Positions 7,862 to 14,696 of a DNA stretch of 22,112 bases are shown one piece after another (position 1 is the stretch's first letter; every line of letters begins with the position of its first letter). The notes under the pieces were generated by a model. The model was not told where the DNA came from. It searched no databases and saw only the letters and a list, made by a program, of their open reading frames with translations. The translations under genes and the position numbers were made by a program. The stretch comes from a virus, in the IMG/VR virus record IMGVR_UViG_3300027708_000320, positions 1 through 22,112 of that record, one strand, 5' to 3'.

Positions 7862-8833
7862 ATGGGACGTGAGCTACTAATATCTGATCAAGATTTCATA
7901 CAGCTCTGGGAAAAGCATAGATCTCCCAGAAAGATATCTAACGCTACCGGCATATCAGAAAGAGCAGTCTACGCAATAAGAACTAGAATAGAAGCCAACC
8001 ATAAGATAAGTCTCAGCGTAAGAGAGACAAAAGGACCAAGCACCACACACCTAGAGAAGGCAAGACACCACGCAGGGATCACGACAGGAACTGCGATAGT
8101 CTTCTCAGACGCACACTTCTGGCCTGGTATACGCAGCACGGCTTTCAAGGGCTTGCTCTGGGCTATAAAGACTTTAAAGCCTCATGTGATCGTCAACAAC
8201 GGCGATGCCTTTGACGGCGCTGCAATCTCCCGATTCCCACGCATAGGCTGGACGCATATGCCTAACGTCAAGCAGGAACTAGAAGCCTGCCAGGAGGCTC
8301 TAGGAGAGATCGAGAAGGCCACCAAGAAGGCTAGGCATCACACGCAGTTGATCTGGTCCCTGGGCAACCACGACGCGAGGTTTGAGACTCGTCTGGCGCA
8401 GGTAGGACCAGAGTTTGAAGGCGTGTACGGCACGGCTTTAAAGGATCACTTTATGGCTTGGACTCCATGTTGGAGTTGCTGGCTGACTCCAGAGGTGGTG
8501 GTCAAGCATCGGTACAAGAATGGTGTCCACGCCACGCACAACAACACGGTGGGGTCTGGCGTGTCGATTGTGACAGGGCATCTTCATAGTTTGAAGGTAA
8601 CGCCCTACAGCGACTACAACGGCACGCGGTGGGGCGTAGACACGGGTACGCTGGCGGAAACGAACGGACCACAATTCTTAGATTACTTGGAAGACAATCC
8701 TGTAAACTGGAGGTCTGGGTTTGCCGTGTTGACGTTCAGGGATGGCAAGATGCTGTGGCCTGAGCTGGTCAGTAAACACGATGATGGAGTGATTGACTTC
8801 CGTGGTGACCTTATAGATGTGAGTGAATTATGA
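7862..8833 (+). CDS. Metallophosphoesterase with N-terminal HTH-like region (323 aa)
   Basis: Start ATG with GGAGG five bases upstream. Residues about 8-45 (LWEKHRSPRKISNATGIS) look like a helix-turn-helix. The C-terminal part carries a full calcineurin-like metal-binding set: D83xH85 in FSDAHFWPG, NNGDAFDG at 112-119, GNHD at 168-171, and GHLH at 239-242. This is the two-metal centre of phosphoesterases acting on nucleic acids, nucleotides or proteins. The substrate here cannot be told. It is followed by an ATGA-coupled gene. Phage enzymes of this kind are common but mostly uncharacterised. The DNA-binding-like N-terminus makes a nucleic-acid substrate plausible (inference). Confidence 0.85.
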   Translation: MGRELLISDQDFIQLWEKHRSPRKISNATGISERAVYAIRTRIEANHKISLSVRETKGPSTTHLEKARHHAGITTGTAIVFSDAHFWPGIRSTAFKGLLWAIKTLKPHVIVNNGDAFDGAAISRFPRIGWTHMPNVKQELEACQEALGEIEKATKKARHHTQLIWSLGNHDARFETRLAQVGPEFEGVYGTALKDHFMAWTPCWSCWLTPEVVVKHRYKNGVHATHNNTVGSGVSIVTGHLHSLKVTPYSDYNGTRWGVDTGTLAETNGPQFLDYLEDNPVNWRSGFAVLTFRDGKMLWPELVSKHDDGVIDFRGDLIDVSEL

Positions 8834-9060
8834 GCAAGTTCCCCAATCTGTCAGTTGGTAGAGGCGAGAAACTCCCCGCATCAAGAGGTGCTGGCCTGAC
8901 GGAGAAGGGGCGGAGGAAAGCTAGGGCAGCGGGTAGCAACCTAAAAGCACCCACGAAAGACCCTAAGAATCCTCGCCATAAGAGTTTCTGTGCCCGTTCC
9001 AAGGGTTGGACGGGGGAGCGCGGGAAAGCAGCCAGGAGGCGTTGGGGATGTCGGTCTTAG
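8830..9060 (+). CDS. Small basic phage protein with SFCARSKG motif (DUF6321-like)
   Basis: ATGA overlap with the phosphoesterase stop. The protein has 76 residues, is rich in Lys/Arg, and has the order GLTEKGRRKARAAGSNLKAP followed by KSFCARSKGWTGERG and a basic end (KAARRRWGC). From memory this pattern belongs to a widespread family of short phage proteins (I believe DUF6321). Function unknown; the charge suggests nucleic-acid binding. The gene overlaps the methyltransferase start by 13 nt. Confidence 0.8.
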   Translation: MSKFPNLSVGRGEKLPASRGAGLTEKGRRKARAAGSNLKAPTKDPKNPRHKSFCARSKGWTGERGKAARRRWGCRS

Positions 9061-9710
9061 GAATTCATGTCAGGAAGGATGGTCTTGTTTCTGACAAGTG
9101 GGAATCTTATCTATATGCTTACGATCAAATCTTTTCTCTCTACAGAGATGATGAAATCAGACTCCTAGAGATAGGGGTACAGAACGGTGGCTCACTGGAA
9201 ACGTGGGCAGATTACTTTTGGGATGCTACCGAGATCATTGGGATCGACACGGATCCCAAGTGCGGAGAGCTGGAATTCGAGGACGGTCGCATCAAAGTGA
9301 TCGTTGGAGACTCCAAGGAAGTAGAGTTAGAGGGTGAGTTCGACATCATCATTGATGACGGATCTCACACTGCCCAAGACATCATTGCCAACTTCAACCG
9401 CTGGTGGCCCAAGTTAGCTAACGATGGCATCTACGTTGTGGAAGACTTCCACACGCAGTGGATTCCGGGTTATGGCTCACACGCCATACAGTTCTTTGCA
9501 GGTTTCATCCAGGCTGTGAACGACAAGTGCAAGATCCAGCACAACGTTCAGCGCCTGGAGTTCCGGCACTCTATGGTGATCCTAGAGAAGGGAGAGCCGT
9601 GGCTGGGAAACCGTCTGGTGAAGGGCAAGGATGCGCCCGTCAATCCAGATGTACTGAGGTTCCAAGATGAAAGCAAAGAAGGGTCTGTACTACAACATCA
9701 ACAGACGTAG
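9048..9710 (+). CDS. SAM-dependent class I methyltransferase (220 aa)
   Basis: ATG 9048 is chosen over an upstream TTG at 9006, because AGGAGG lies seven bases before it. Motif I is LLEIGVQNGGS (39-49), the ribose-binding acidic residue is in GIDTDP (65-70), and the motif IIIDDGSHT (100-108) follows. The IDDGSH and VVEDFHTQW signatures are those of the CmcI/macrocin-type and glycan O-methyltransferases, rather than DNA methylases, which would carry DPPY or PCQ motifs. With two glycosyltransferases elsewhere in the window it may act on a sugar chain; that target is inference. The 3' end overlaps the next small gene by 44 nt. Confidence 0.85.
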   Translation: MSVLGIHVRKDGLVSDKWESYLYAYDQIFSLYRDDEIRLLEIGVQNGGSLETWADYFWDATEIIGIDTDPKCGELEFEDGRIKVIVGDSKEVELEGEFDIIIDDGSHTAQDIIANFNRWWPKLANDGIYVVEDFHTQWIPGYGSHAIQFFAGFIQAVNDKCKIQHNVQRLEFRHSMVILEKGEPWLGNRLVKGKDAPVNPDVLRFQDESKEGSVLQHQQT

Positions 9711-9801
9711 AAAGCTGGGCCTACCAGCTAAAAAGCCTGGGCAGCGGGGGTTTCCCACTGCCGAGGCTTTCCGTAGATCCGCAAGAACTGCGAAGAAGTA
9801 A
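9667..9801 (+). CDS. Very small basic phage protein (44 aa)
   Basis: ATG 9667 lies inside the methyltransferase 3' end, with GAGG seven to eight bases upstream. The product begins MKAKKGLYYNINRRRKLGL and ends FRRSARTAKK; about a third of residues are Lys or Arg. The KKGLYxNI...RRK opening recurs, from memory, in short proteins of many phages. Function unknown, presumably nucleic-acid or virion associated. Its TAA is immediately followed by the TTA of the opposing gene. Confidence 0.75.
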   Translation: MKAKKGLYYNINRRRKLGLPAKKPGQRGFPTAEAFRRSARTAKK

Positions 9802-10032
9802 TTACTCTTCGGTTCCTTCGTCTTCCTCGACGCCGTCATCCTCGTCAAGACCATCGTCTTCGTCGGTAGACTCGATAGAGTAGGCCGTGTCAGCAAAGCC
9901 TTGGAAGAAATCTTTCAGGGCATACTTTTCGATGCTCATGGTTTGAGCAACGGTGACGGCAGCAGAGAAGAGCGCTGACAGGGCATCCATAGCGTCATTC
10001 CCGTCAATAGCGGCAAGGATCTGATCTTTCAC
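9802..10032 (-). CDS. Small protein with acidic C-terminal tail (76 aa)
   Basis: GTG start at 10032 with GGAG six bases upstream. Residues 1-50 are a helical domain (QILAAIDGNDAMDALSALF). The last 25 residues are almost entirely Asp, Glu and Gly (TDEDDGLDEDDGVEEDEG). Such tails are seen in DNA mimics and in single-strand-binding partners, but no family is recognised. It is the last gene of the leftward operon, downstream of a glycosyltransferase. Confidence 0.7.
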   Translation of the reverse strand: MKDQILAAIDGNDAMDALSALFSAAVTVAQTMSIEKYALKDFFQGFADTAYSIESTDEDDGLDEDDGVEEDEGTEE

Positions 10033-10044
10033 AAGAGACTCCGG

Positions 10045-10773
10045 TTAAGGTGCAGGGATAAGACTGCCTTCGAATAGGTAAGACCCGTAGTGTCCGAGCT
10101 TCACCCACGGGGCAGCATAGATCTTATACCCCTGCTTTCTTACAATTGTGCAAAAAGCAAAGTCCTCGGAGAGAAGACGTCCGCCTTCCACCATCACCGG
10201 GAAGTATTCGTAGATCTCGTCAGCCTTCATCGTGCCTGCCGTGTCTAGTACATCATTGGTATACACGGCGACAAATGGTCGCATAGCTTCAAACACTTCA
10301 CGCTTGATGAGCATGAAGCCCGTGCCTCCGTTGACGATCTCCAGCGGCTCATTCTGCGGCACTACAACCTGGCCTTGCTCTCCTACCAGGTTAACCACCA
10401 TCGCTCCTGTGTGGTTCTTGAGCTGATCCCACGGCACTCCGTTGCCTGCGGAGATAGCAACTTGCTGCCAGTTGATCTCTTTCTTGGGATAGAGTCCGCA
10501 AATGACATCCTTGTCTGCTGCCAGCATTGACATGACATCGTGTGGGTTAAACCGGATGTCAGCGTCTATGAACATCAGATGCGTGCAGTCTGTCTGTAGG
10601 AACTGATGTGCTAGTCCGTTGCGAGCACGCTGGATGAGAGACTCGTTGAACATGAAAGAACAATTAAGTTCTATTTTCTCCTTTGCTACTGACACCAACG
10701 CCAGCATAGATTGCAAATAAAACCCTGTGCACATTCCACCATACATAGGTGTAGCTACAAATACTTTAGTCAA
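10045..10773 (-). CDS. GT-A type glycosyltransferase (family 2-like, 242 aa)
   Basis: TTG start at 10773 overlapping the previous stop (TTGA), with GAGGA six bases upstream. The first strand is KVFVATPMYGG. The metal-binding DxD is D70-A-D72 in LMFIDADIRF. Later motifs are GGTGFMLIKREVF and the acceptor-base region LSEDFAFC, then LGHYG. These are the marks of a nucleotide-sugar-dependent GT-A transferase acting in the cytoplasm. The acceptor is unknown: host surface glycan, virion protein or modified DNA base are all possible. It shares an operon with recombination genes, which is unusual for surface modification. Confidence 0.85.
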   Translation of the reverse strand: MTKVFVATPMYGGMCTGFYLQSMLALVSVAKEKIELNCSFMFNESLIQRARNGLAHQFLQTDCTHLMFIDADIRFNPHDVMSMLAADKDVICGLYPKKEINWQQVAISAGNGVPWDQLKNHTGAMVVNLVGEQGQVVVPQNEPLEIVNGGTGFMLIKREVFEAMRPFVAVYTNDVLDTAGTMKADEIYEYFPVMVEGGRLLSEDFAFCTIVRKQGYKIYAAPWVKLGHYGSYLFEGSLIPAP

Positions 10774-11078
10774 GATATATCCTCTATTCTCATTACATAT
10801 TTACCAGCGGAGTTCTTCCGCCACCCATGTACTTCTATCCTGATACCAGCCTCCCGTACTGCACCCACTGTGTCAGACGCAAGGATCTTCTTGATCCGTT
10901 CTGCCACCCCAGATGCCGTTACCTGCACGGCAAGTACCTCATTACGACGTATTGCAAGGATGTCGCACCATCCCCAGAGATCCTGCCGTATTCGTGCGTG
11001 TGGATTCCACTTCTCAACTACAGCGCAGAGATAGCCCTGCTCACGCAGATACTCCAGTGATCTCTGGGTAGGAGTCAT
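10770..11078 (-). CDS. PD-(D/E)XK nuclease-like protein (102 aa)
   Basis: TGATG coupling with the HNH gene upstream. Residues about 30-55 (RQDLWGWCDILAIRRNEVLA) give the conserved Asp, followed by a VQVTASG strand where a restriction-like nuclease would have ExK. The lysine position is Thr here, so the active site may be altered or inactive. From memory this AVQxT variant is normal in a phage family of resolvase/VRR-like folds. Neighbours (HNH nuclease, SSB, RecT, exonuclease) support a role in DNA processing. Confidence 0.65.
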   Translation of the reverse strand: MTPTQRSLEYLREQGYLCAVVEKWNPHARIRQDLWGWCDILAIRRNEVLAVQVTASGVAERIKKILASDTVGAVREAGIRIEVHGWRKNSAGKYVMRIEDIS

Positions 11079-11512
11079 CAGAACTCTTCTTTCAGCTCTT
11101 TATGGCGCTGCTTGTGGCAGGGCTGGCAGAGCCACATCACTTCGAGTGGTTTGTCATAGTCCTCGTGATGAGCGAGAGATCGTTCAGAGCCGCAGCGACA
11201 GCATGGGGAGCGTACAAGCAATGCTTTCTTAATTGCTCGTGAAACCATGTTGTGCGCTCTTTGGCGTCTAAGATCCTCGGATCTCCAGGCTCGATTGACA
11301 GCGATATTGACAGCTTTTCTCTCGGGTCTTTTGGATCGCTCTTTGTCATATTCTCTAATCCTTTCGATGTTTTCTACTCGATGTTTCGCAACATCTGACT
11401 TGGTGCAGGCTTTGCATTTGTTGAGATGACCGTCAGCCATCATCCGGTGTTTGTAAAACTCTTCCAATGGCTTGACGGTCTTGCACTTGAAACACTCTTT
11501 AGAACTGATCAT
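11078..11512 (-). CDS. HNH endonuclease with N-terminal zinc ribbon (endonuclease VII-like, 144 aa)
   Basis: ATG 11512 is preferred over 11542, because AGAGG lies six bases before it and nothing precedes 11542. The N-terminus has C7-x2-C10 and C33-x2-C36 (ECFKCKTVKPLEEFY, KCKACTK), a ribbon common at the front of phage HNH and endonuclease VII-like proteins. The C-terminus holds CCRCGSERSLAHHEDYD and LCQPCHKQRH, a ββα-metal nuclease with paired Cys pairs. It could resolve branched DNA during recombination or packaging, or be a free-standing homing nuclease. Location inside the recombination operon favours the former (inference). Confidence 0.85.
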   Translation of the reverse strand: MISSKECFKCKTVKPLEEFYKHRMMADGHLNKCKACTKSDVAKHRVENIERIREYDKERSKRPERKAVNIAVNRAWRSEDLRRQRAHNMVSRAIKKALLVRSPCCRCGSERSLAHHEDYDKPLEVMWLCQPCHKQRHKELKEEF

Positions 11513-11554
11513 GCCGTACCTCTGTGCTGGTGGTACGACCATTATAGACCAGTT

Positions 11555-11881
11555 CTAATTAAAAGGTACGTCTTCGTCCATGTCATCCCGCTTAGATCCA
11601 AACCCTGTTGTGTGAGGTTTGTAATTAGGCGGTACTTCTTTATGCTCTTCCTTCTTGTCTTTGAAGTAAGTGTTTTCTTTAATGGTGAAGTAGGTTCCAC
11701 CGTTCTTGGTGGTGTTCTGCCAGATCGATAGTTTGATCGTCTCACCTACTGCGTACGATCTGGTGAGCAACAGATCACCATCCCAGTCAGGGCCGTTAGG
11801 ATTCTTTTTCTGTGCTGGATCTTTCGAGAAAAGATTTACCTTGCCTGGGGTCGGTTGAAATGCGTTTTCTTTGTAGCTCAT
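11555..11881 (-). CDS. ssb: Single-stranded DNA-binding protein (108 aa)
   Basis: ATG 11881 with AAGGG a few bases upstream. The body is a small beta-rich domain (GDLLLTRSYAVGETIKLSIW, GGTYFTIKENTYFKD), as for an OB-fold. The C-terminus is DDMDEDVPFN, which resembles the acidic DDDIPF tip by which SSB proteins recruit partners, with one extra Asn at the end. It lies between RecT and the HNH nuclease, a common recombination-module order. It probably coats single strands exposed by the exonuclease. Overall sequence is divergent from E. coli SSB, so the call rests on tail, size and context. Confidence 0.75.
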   Translation of the reverse strand: MSYKENAFQPTPGKVNLFSKDPAQKKNPNGPDWDGDLLLTRSYAVGETIKLSIWQNTTKNGGTYFTIKENTYFKDKKEEHKEVPPNYKPHTTGFGSKRDDMDEDVPFN

Positions 11882-11923
11882 GATATCCCTTGATAGTTAT
11901 ATTGCCGATACGATGGAATCCTC

Positions 11924-12766
11924 CTACAGATCCATTGATGTCTCCTGGTCTAACTGGTCCTCTAACACCTTTGGGAGATCGGATCCCTCCCCGATAAGCG
12001 CTGCCTTCAACTGGAACTTGAACAGCGCTGGCAGCTCTTCGATACCCTTGGCGTTGGCATTGAGTACGCTGGCGATCTTCTCCTTCTTGACCTCCGGCGT
12101 GAACTTCTGCGACCTCATAATCTTTTCAACCATCGACCTAACCCCTTCCAGGTAGCCTGAGAAATCGGGGTAGGACTCGTAGACGGAACCGTCTGCAAGA
12201 AAGAGTGAAAAGGGATGATCCTCCACCTCCCTAGGAGGGGGCTGCACGGGCTCTAGAACGTCCGCTGCGCCCATATCTTTCACGGGTGCATGGGTAGGTA
12301 TGTCCGACAGTTCTTCTGGCGTGTAGACGCCCACTACAACGCCCGGAAACACGGTGCGGATTCCTTCGCTCACTACCCTTGCTCGCAACATCGCACGAGG
12401 ATAGTTAGTCCAGTTGTCCTTGCCGGTTAACTTGGCTTTGACCGCCATATCCCAAGTCCAGGTGATCTTGGCACTTCCACCTTGCGGATGACTGAATGTT
12501 GCAGTTACCTCCTTATCAGTTAACACATCCCAGTTGACCTTGCCACCTTGTGCTTGGAAGCGTGCAAGCATTGCGTCTGCTTTAAGAGCAGGACGTCCTT
12601 GGATGATGTGATAGTCACGAGCAGCCAGAGCAGGGTGCATACCCTCTGCTTGTGCGATGAGCATCAGGGCAAGTGCCTGGTCAGGGGTCTTCATACCAAA
12701 GAGACCGGACTTGGCGATAGCGACGGCCATAGTCTGGACGTCATTCACAGGGATAAGATTACTCAT
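11924..12766 (-). CDS. recT: RecT-family single-strand annealing protein (280 aa)
   Basis: ATG 12766 overlaps the upstream 57-aa gene by 8 nt. The central conserved region is visible: FGMKTPDQALALMLIAQAEG, ARDYHIIQGRPALKADAMLA, GKVNWDVLTDKEVTATF and NYPRAMLRARVVSEGIRTVF. These are characteristic of RecT/Bet-type annealases. The protein anneals complementary strands after 5' resection by the partner exonuclease encoded just upstream (12929-13819). The C-terminus is variable and helical. Length fits the family (about 270-330 aa). Confidence 0.9.
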   Translation of the reverse strand: MSNLIPVNDVQTMAVAIAKSGLFGMKTPDQALALMLIAQAEGMHPALAARDYHIIQGRPALKADAMLARFQAQGGKVNWDVLTDKEVTATFSHPQGGSAKITWTWDMAVKAKLTGKDNWTNYPRAMLRARVVSEGIRTVFPGVVVGVYTPEELSDIPTHAPVKDMGAADVLEPVQPPPREVEDHPFSLFLADGSVYESYPDFSGYLEGVRSMVEKIMRSQKFTPEVKKEKIASVLNANAKGIEELPALFKFQLKAALIGEGSDLPKVLEDQLDQETSMDL

Positions 12767-12932
12767 TGAAACCTCGTAGATCTTTACACATAAGATTTGC
12801 GTACTCAGATGCTGATTCCATGATCAGTTGCTTGCTTCCACCGTGGTAGGGGTTCTCCCTCTTGATAATGAAAGCAGCCATCGCAAGTGCACGATATAGA
12901 TGCCAAATGTCTTCGTATTCTTCTTCGCTCAT
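12759..12932 (-). CDS. Small protein between exonuclease and RecT (57 aa)
   Basis: ATG 12932 overlaps the exonuclease stop (ATGA), and its TAA overlaps the RecT start by 8 nt, so it fills the gap exactly. The product starts MSEEEYEDIWHLYRALA and is wholly helical, ending NLMCKDLRGFNE. Size below typical ORF cutoffs explains why it could be missed. No family recognised. Position suggests a recombination accessory factor, but nothing in the sequence proves it. Confidence 0.7.
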   Translation of the reverse strand: MSEEEYEDIWHLYRALAMAAFIIKRENPYHGGSKQLIMESASEYANLMCKDLRGFNE

Positions 12933-13819
12933 TTAATTAGAAATCTCCGTGATCCAGGTACTTCCTGGACGAACTGGTCATACATCTGTGGGTACGCTGC
13001 TCTGAAAGCAGTCGTGTTGAACTTGGCAGACGCCTTGGCAGACTTCCAAGTAGCCAGCACCGTACCATCAATAGTGCTCAACACAGACTTGCTGCCCATC
13101 GCCTTCATGAGAGCCTGCTTACAGTTCTCTTCCTGATCTTCTGCTTCTTTACGAAGTTTGGAGTAGTAAGAGTAGTTACGAGCAGCAGTCTCCAGCTCCT
13201 TGCTGGCGATCACCGTGCCTTCTTCCGACACCGGGAAAGAGATCTTGCACTCCTCCACCGTCTGAGGTTCTGGCAAGGTGTTGGCAACAACGTGGCCCCA
13301 CCACCTGGCGCACCACTTGATATGCTCCTCCTTCATTTCTGGTGTGACTTCCTGTCGCACCACAATGAACTCAGATCCTCCAAGTAGTACTGCCAGGTAG
13401 ACGATCTCTGCACCGTGAACGGTGGCCTCGTGGATACACTGGATCCTGTCTGCGTCTGGCATGAGGCAAATTTCAGGATCGAACTTGCTCCTCATGAAAG
13501 AGCTGTAGTTCTTGGCTTCCACCAGCACCTTGTTGTCCGCTGAGATGAAGTCGAAGTGAGAACGCAGCCAACTTTCTTTGGGATGAGTAAGAGGGTAAGC
13601 GGCATCTTTGAGTTCTATGCCGAGCCTCTCCTGGGCCAGCCTGCCGATGACCGGCTGCATGACGTGACCCATCTTGACGTGTTCAAGATCAGAGATCTCT
13701 TCACGTTCCATCTTCCCCTGTTTGATGAGAATGGCAGTTGCTGCTTGACCGTTGGCGGCCATGCGGCTATCGCCAGACCACCACCCGCTGTTGCGGACCT
13801 CTGGGCTGAAATCACTCAT
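12929..13819 (-). CDS. YqaJ-type viral exonuclease (lambda Exo-like, 296 aa)
   Basis: ATG 13819 with GGAG seven bases upstream, overlapping the previous gene by 8 nt. The N-terminus RNSGWWSGDSRMAANG is followed by VKMGHVMQPVIGRLAQERLG and by the PD-(D/E)XK core: D90 in LRSHFDFIS and E101-A-K103 in VLVEAKNYSS. This is the YqaJ/lambda-exonuclease fold that degrades the 5' strand of double-stranded ends and hands 3' tails to RecT. The C-terminal third (about 200-296) is helical and probably accessory. It forms a two-component recombinase with the neighbouring RecT. Confidence 0.9.
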   Translation of the reverse strand: MSDFSPEVRNSGWWSGDSRMAANGQAATAILIKQGKMEREEISDLEHVKMGHVMQPVIGRLAQERLGIELKDAAYPLTHPKESWLRSHFDFISADNKVLVEAKNYSSFMRSKFDPEICLMPDADRIQCIHEATVHGAEIVYLAVLLGGSEFIVVRQEVTPEMKEEHIKWCARWWGHVVANTLPEPQTVEECKISFPVSEEGTVIASKELETAARNYSYYSKLRKEAEDQEENCKQALMKAMGSKSVLSTIDGTVLATWKSAKASAKFNTTAFRAAYPQMYDQFVQEVPGSRRFLIK

Positions 13820-14024
13820 CTTGAGTCTCCTCTTGTTTACGCTCCCAGAAGATCGCTCCCTCGCCGCACTTACCTGCTTCGAAGGTTCTCTGGTTGTAGG
13901 CGTAGGAATACAACTTGCGACCCGATACCGGGTGGATGTTGTAGAAGGCAGCGCACTTAGCTAGTGCGTAGTCATCGTCACCAGGCTTGGGTAGTAGGTG
14001 ACGGCAATCGATACATAACTTCAT
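13812..14024 (-). CDS. Cys-containing phage protein, zinc-ribbon-like (70 aa)
   Basis: ATG 14024 is chosen over an upstream ATG at 14111, because AGGTG lies six bases upstream and the extra N-terminus (SSFFFCSSD) spans the promoter-like region. The protein has C4-x2-C7 (MKLCIDCRHL), C24 and C53, the order seen from memory in short phage proteins starting MKxCxDCRH. A single metal site is possible. It is the first gene of the recombination operon and carries a leader motif shared with the first gene of the early operon. Confidence 0.75.
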   Translation of the reverse strand: MKLCIDCRHLLPKPGDDDYALAKCAAFYNIHPVSGRKLYSYAYNQRTFEAGKCGEGAIFWERKQEETQDE

Positions 14025-14030
14025 GTAACA

Positions 14031-14042
14031 CCTATAAGATAA
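14031..14042 (-). promoter_or_regulatory. Shared 5' leader motif, copy 1 (TTATCTTATAGG on the minus strand)
   Basis: The 12-mer reads CCTATAAGATAA on the plus strand and occurs identically at 16289-16300. Here it ends six bases before ATG 14024 and includes the AGG of the ribosome-binding site. It is followed on the plus strand by further AAGATAAGATAG repeats. It marks the first gene of each leftward operon. Confidence 0.5.
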
Positions 14043-14066
14043 GATAAGATAGATACGAGAAACATC

Positions 14067-14095
14067 ACTAGAACAGAAAAAAAAAGAACTGTCAA
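14067..14095 (-). promoter_or_regulatory. Candidate minus-strand sigma70 promoter for the recombination operon
   Basis: On the minus strand TTGACA (14095-14090) is followed by 17 bases and TCTAGT (14072-14067), a perfect -35 and a 4/6 -10. The spacer contains a T9 run. A tandem repeat AACTGTC AACTGTC (14087-14100) overlaps the -35 and could be an operator. It would start transcription about 40 nt before the 70-aa gene. Confidence 0.5.
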
Positions 14096-14111
14096 CTGTC
14101 CGTTCGTTCAC

Positions 14112-14368
14112 AGAACATCAGGACAAAAGAACCTCCAAGGTGGCATGGCAGCCAGCCTCACCCGCAGGGTCACTCATCTAAGATGGTTCCTGCCAGTGCT
14201 CCCTTGAGGCCAGATTCATTCATGCCGAGCCTGAGACCACCCAGGAGGTTCGACACTTGTGCAGTCGCTCTGGAACGCTGCGCGGCTCGCAGGGGGTGGC
14301 ATACCCTGGCCGATGTACTCTTCCCTGCGGCCCATCTAGGCCCACTGCTAACGCGAGGAGTGCGGGCG
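14112..14368 (-). other. GC-rich stretch without a credible gene
   Basis: Between the recombination promoter and the tandem terminators there is no ORF with a ribosome-binding site and plausible composition. A 39-aa minus-strand frame (14335-14216, starting MGRREEYIGQG) is open but lacks a good ribosome-binding site. The sequence is GC-rich (14221-14340 is above 60% by eye), unusual for an intergenic region. It contains CCCTGCGG (14323-14330), which could pair with either 14288-14294 or 14162-14169. A structured RNA or a decayed gene are both possible. Confidence 0.35.
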
Positions 14369-14435
14369 AAAAAAAAGGACTTACTGCTGCACCGGGTGGA
14401 ACACCCCGTTGGGGTCCGATGCATGAGTAAGTCCT
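14369..14435 (-). terminator. Rho-independent terminator with long stem (distal of the pair)
   Basis: A perfect 10-bp stem (AGTAAGTCCT at 14426-14435 with AGGACTTACT at 14376-14385) is followed on the minus strand by eight T (14376-14369). The 40-nt loop holds two mutually exclusive small hairpins sharing the segment 14402-14407: ACCCC-GTT-GGGGT (14403-14415) and GGGTG-GAA-CACCC (14394-14406). Confidence 0.85.
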
Positions 14436-14438
14436 CTT

Positions 14439-14458
14439 CGTTACGTTCCACGGTAACG
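14439..14458. repeat. Inverted repeat between the two terminators
   Basis: CGTTAC (14439-14444) and GTAACG (14453-14458) are separated by eight bases. It may be a small hairpin or a protein-binding site lying between the tandem terminators. Confidence 0.4.
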
Positions 14459-14474
14459 GGGTCAACACTAACAC

Positions 14475-14502
14475 AAAAAAAACCCCGATGCAAGACCGGG
14501 GT
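14475..14502 (-). terminator. Rho-independent terminator (proximal of the pair)
   Basis: On the minus strand the stem ACCCCG/CGGGGT (14502-14497 with 14487-14482, nine-base loop) is followed by eight T (14482-14475). A further hairpin GTCCC-GAGT-GGGAC (14506-14519) precedes it. It ends the early operon just after the 49-aa gene. Confidence 0.85.
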
Positions 14503-14546
14503 CAAGTCCCGAGTGGGACATCTAGGAGACAGCACGCGAGAAAGGT

Positions 14547-14696
14547 TCACTCTAGCACATCCTCGATCTCTAGCATTGCTCGGCGCAGCTCTTCCGCCTC
14601 CTCTCGGGGCGTGTGGGGCTGGATCATCAGGACGTAATAGGCGCTCTCCATGGCCGACAGAGCGCGTTGCAGGACACGGTTCAATTGTTCATCCAC
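14547..14696 (-). CDS. Very small helical protein (49 aa), last gene of the early operon
   Basis: GTG start at 14696 overlaps the upstream stop (GGTGGATGA), with GGAG seven bases before it. The product is helical and acidic (DEQLNRVLQRALSAMESAYY, REEAEELRRAMLEIEDVLE). No family recognised. It ends about 45 nt before the first terminator stem. The fit of start, overlap, amino-acid composition and terminator makes it a probable gene. Confidence 0.65.
   Translation of the reverse strand: MDEQLNRVLQRALSAMESAYYVLMIQPHTPREEAEELRRAMLEIEDVLE

Noticed and set aside
14216-14335. Minus-strand 39-aa frame starting MGRREEYIGQG
   Set aside because: Composition is acceptable but there is no ribosome-binding site and the region lies between terminator and promoter; kept only as a possibility.
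14170-14550. Minus-strand 126-aa ORF starting GTG, overlapping the 49-aa gene by GTGA
   Set aside because: The overlap resembles real genes, but the frame reads straight through both terminator stems and U-tracts (giving FFC and FFFA) and has an Arg/Ser/Cys-rich composition.
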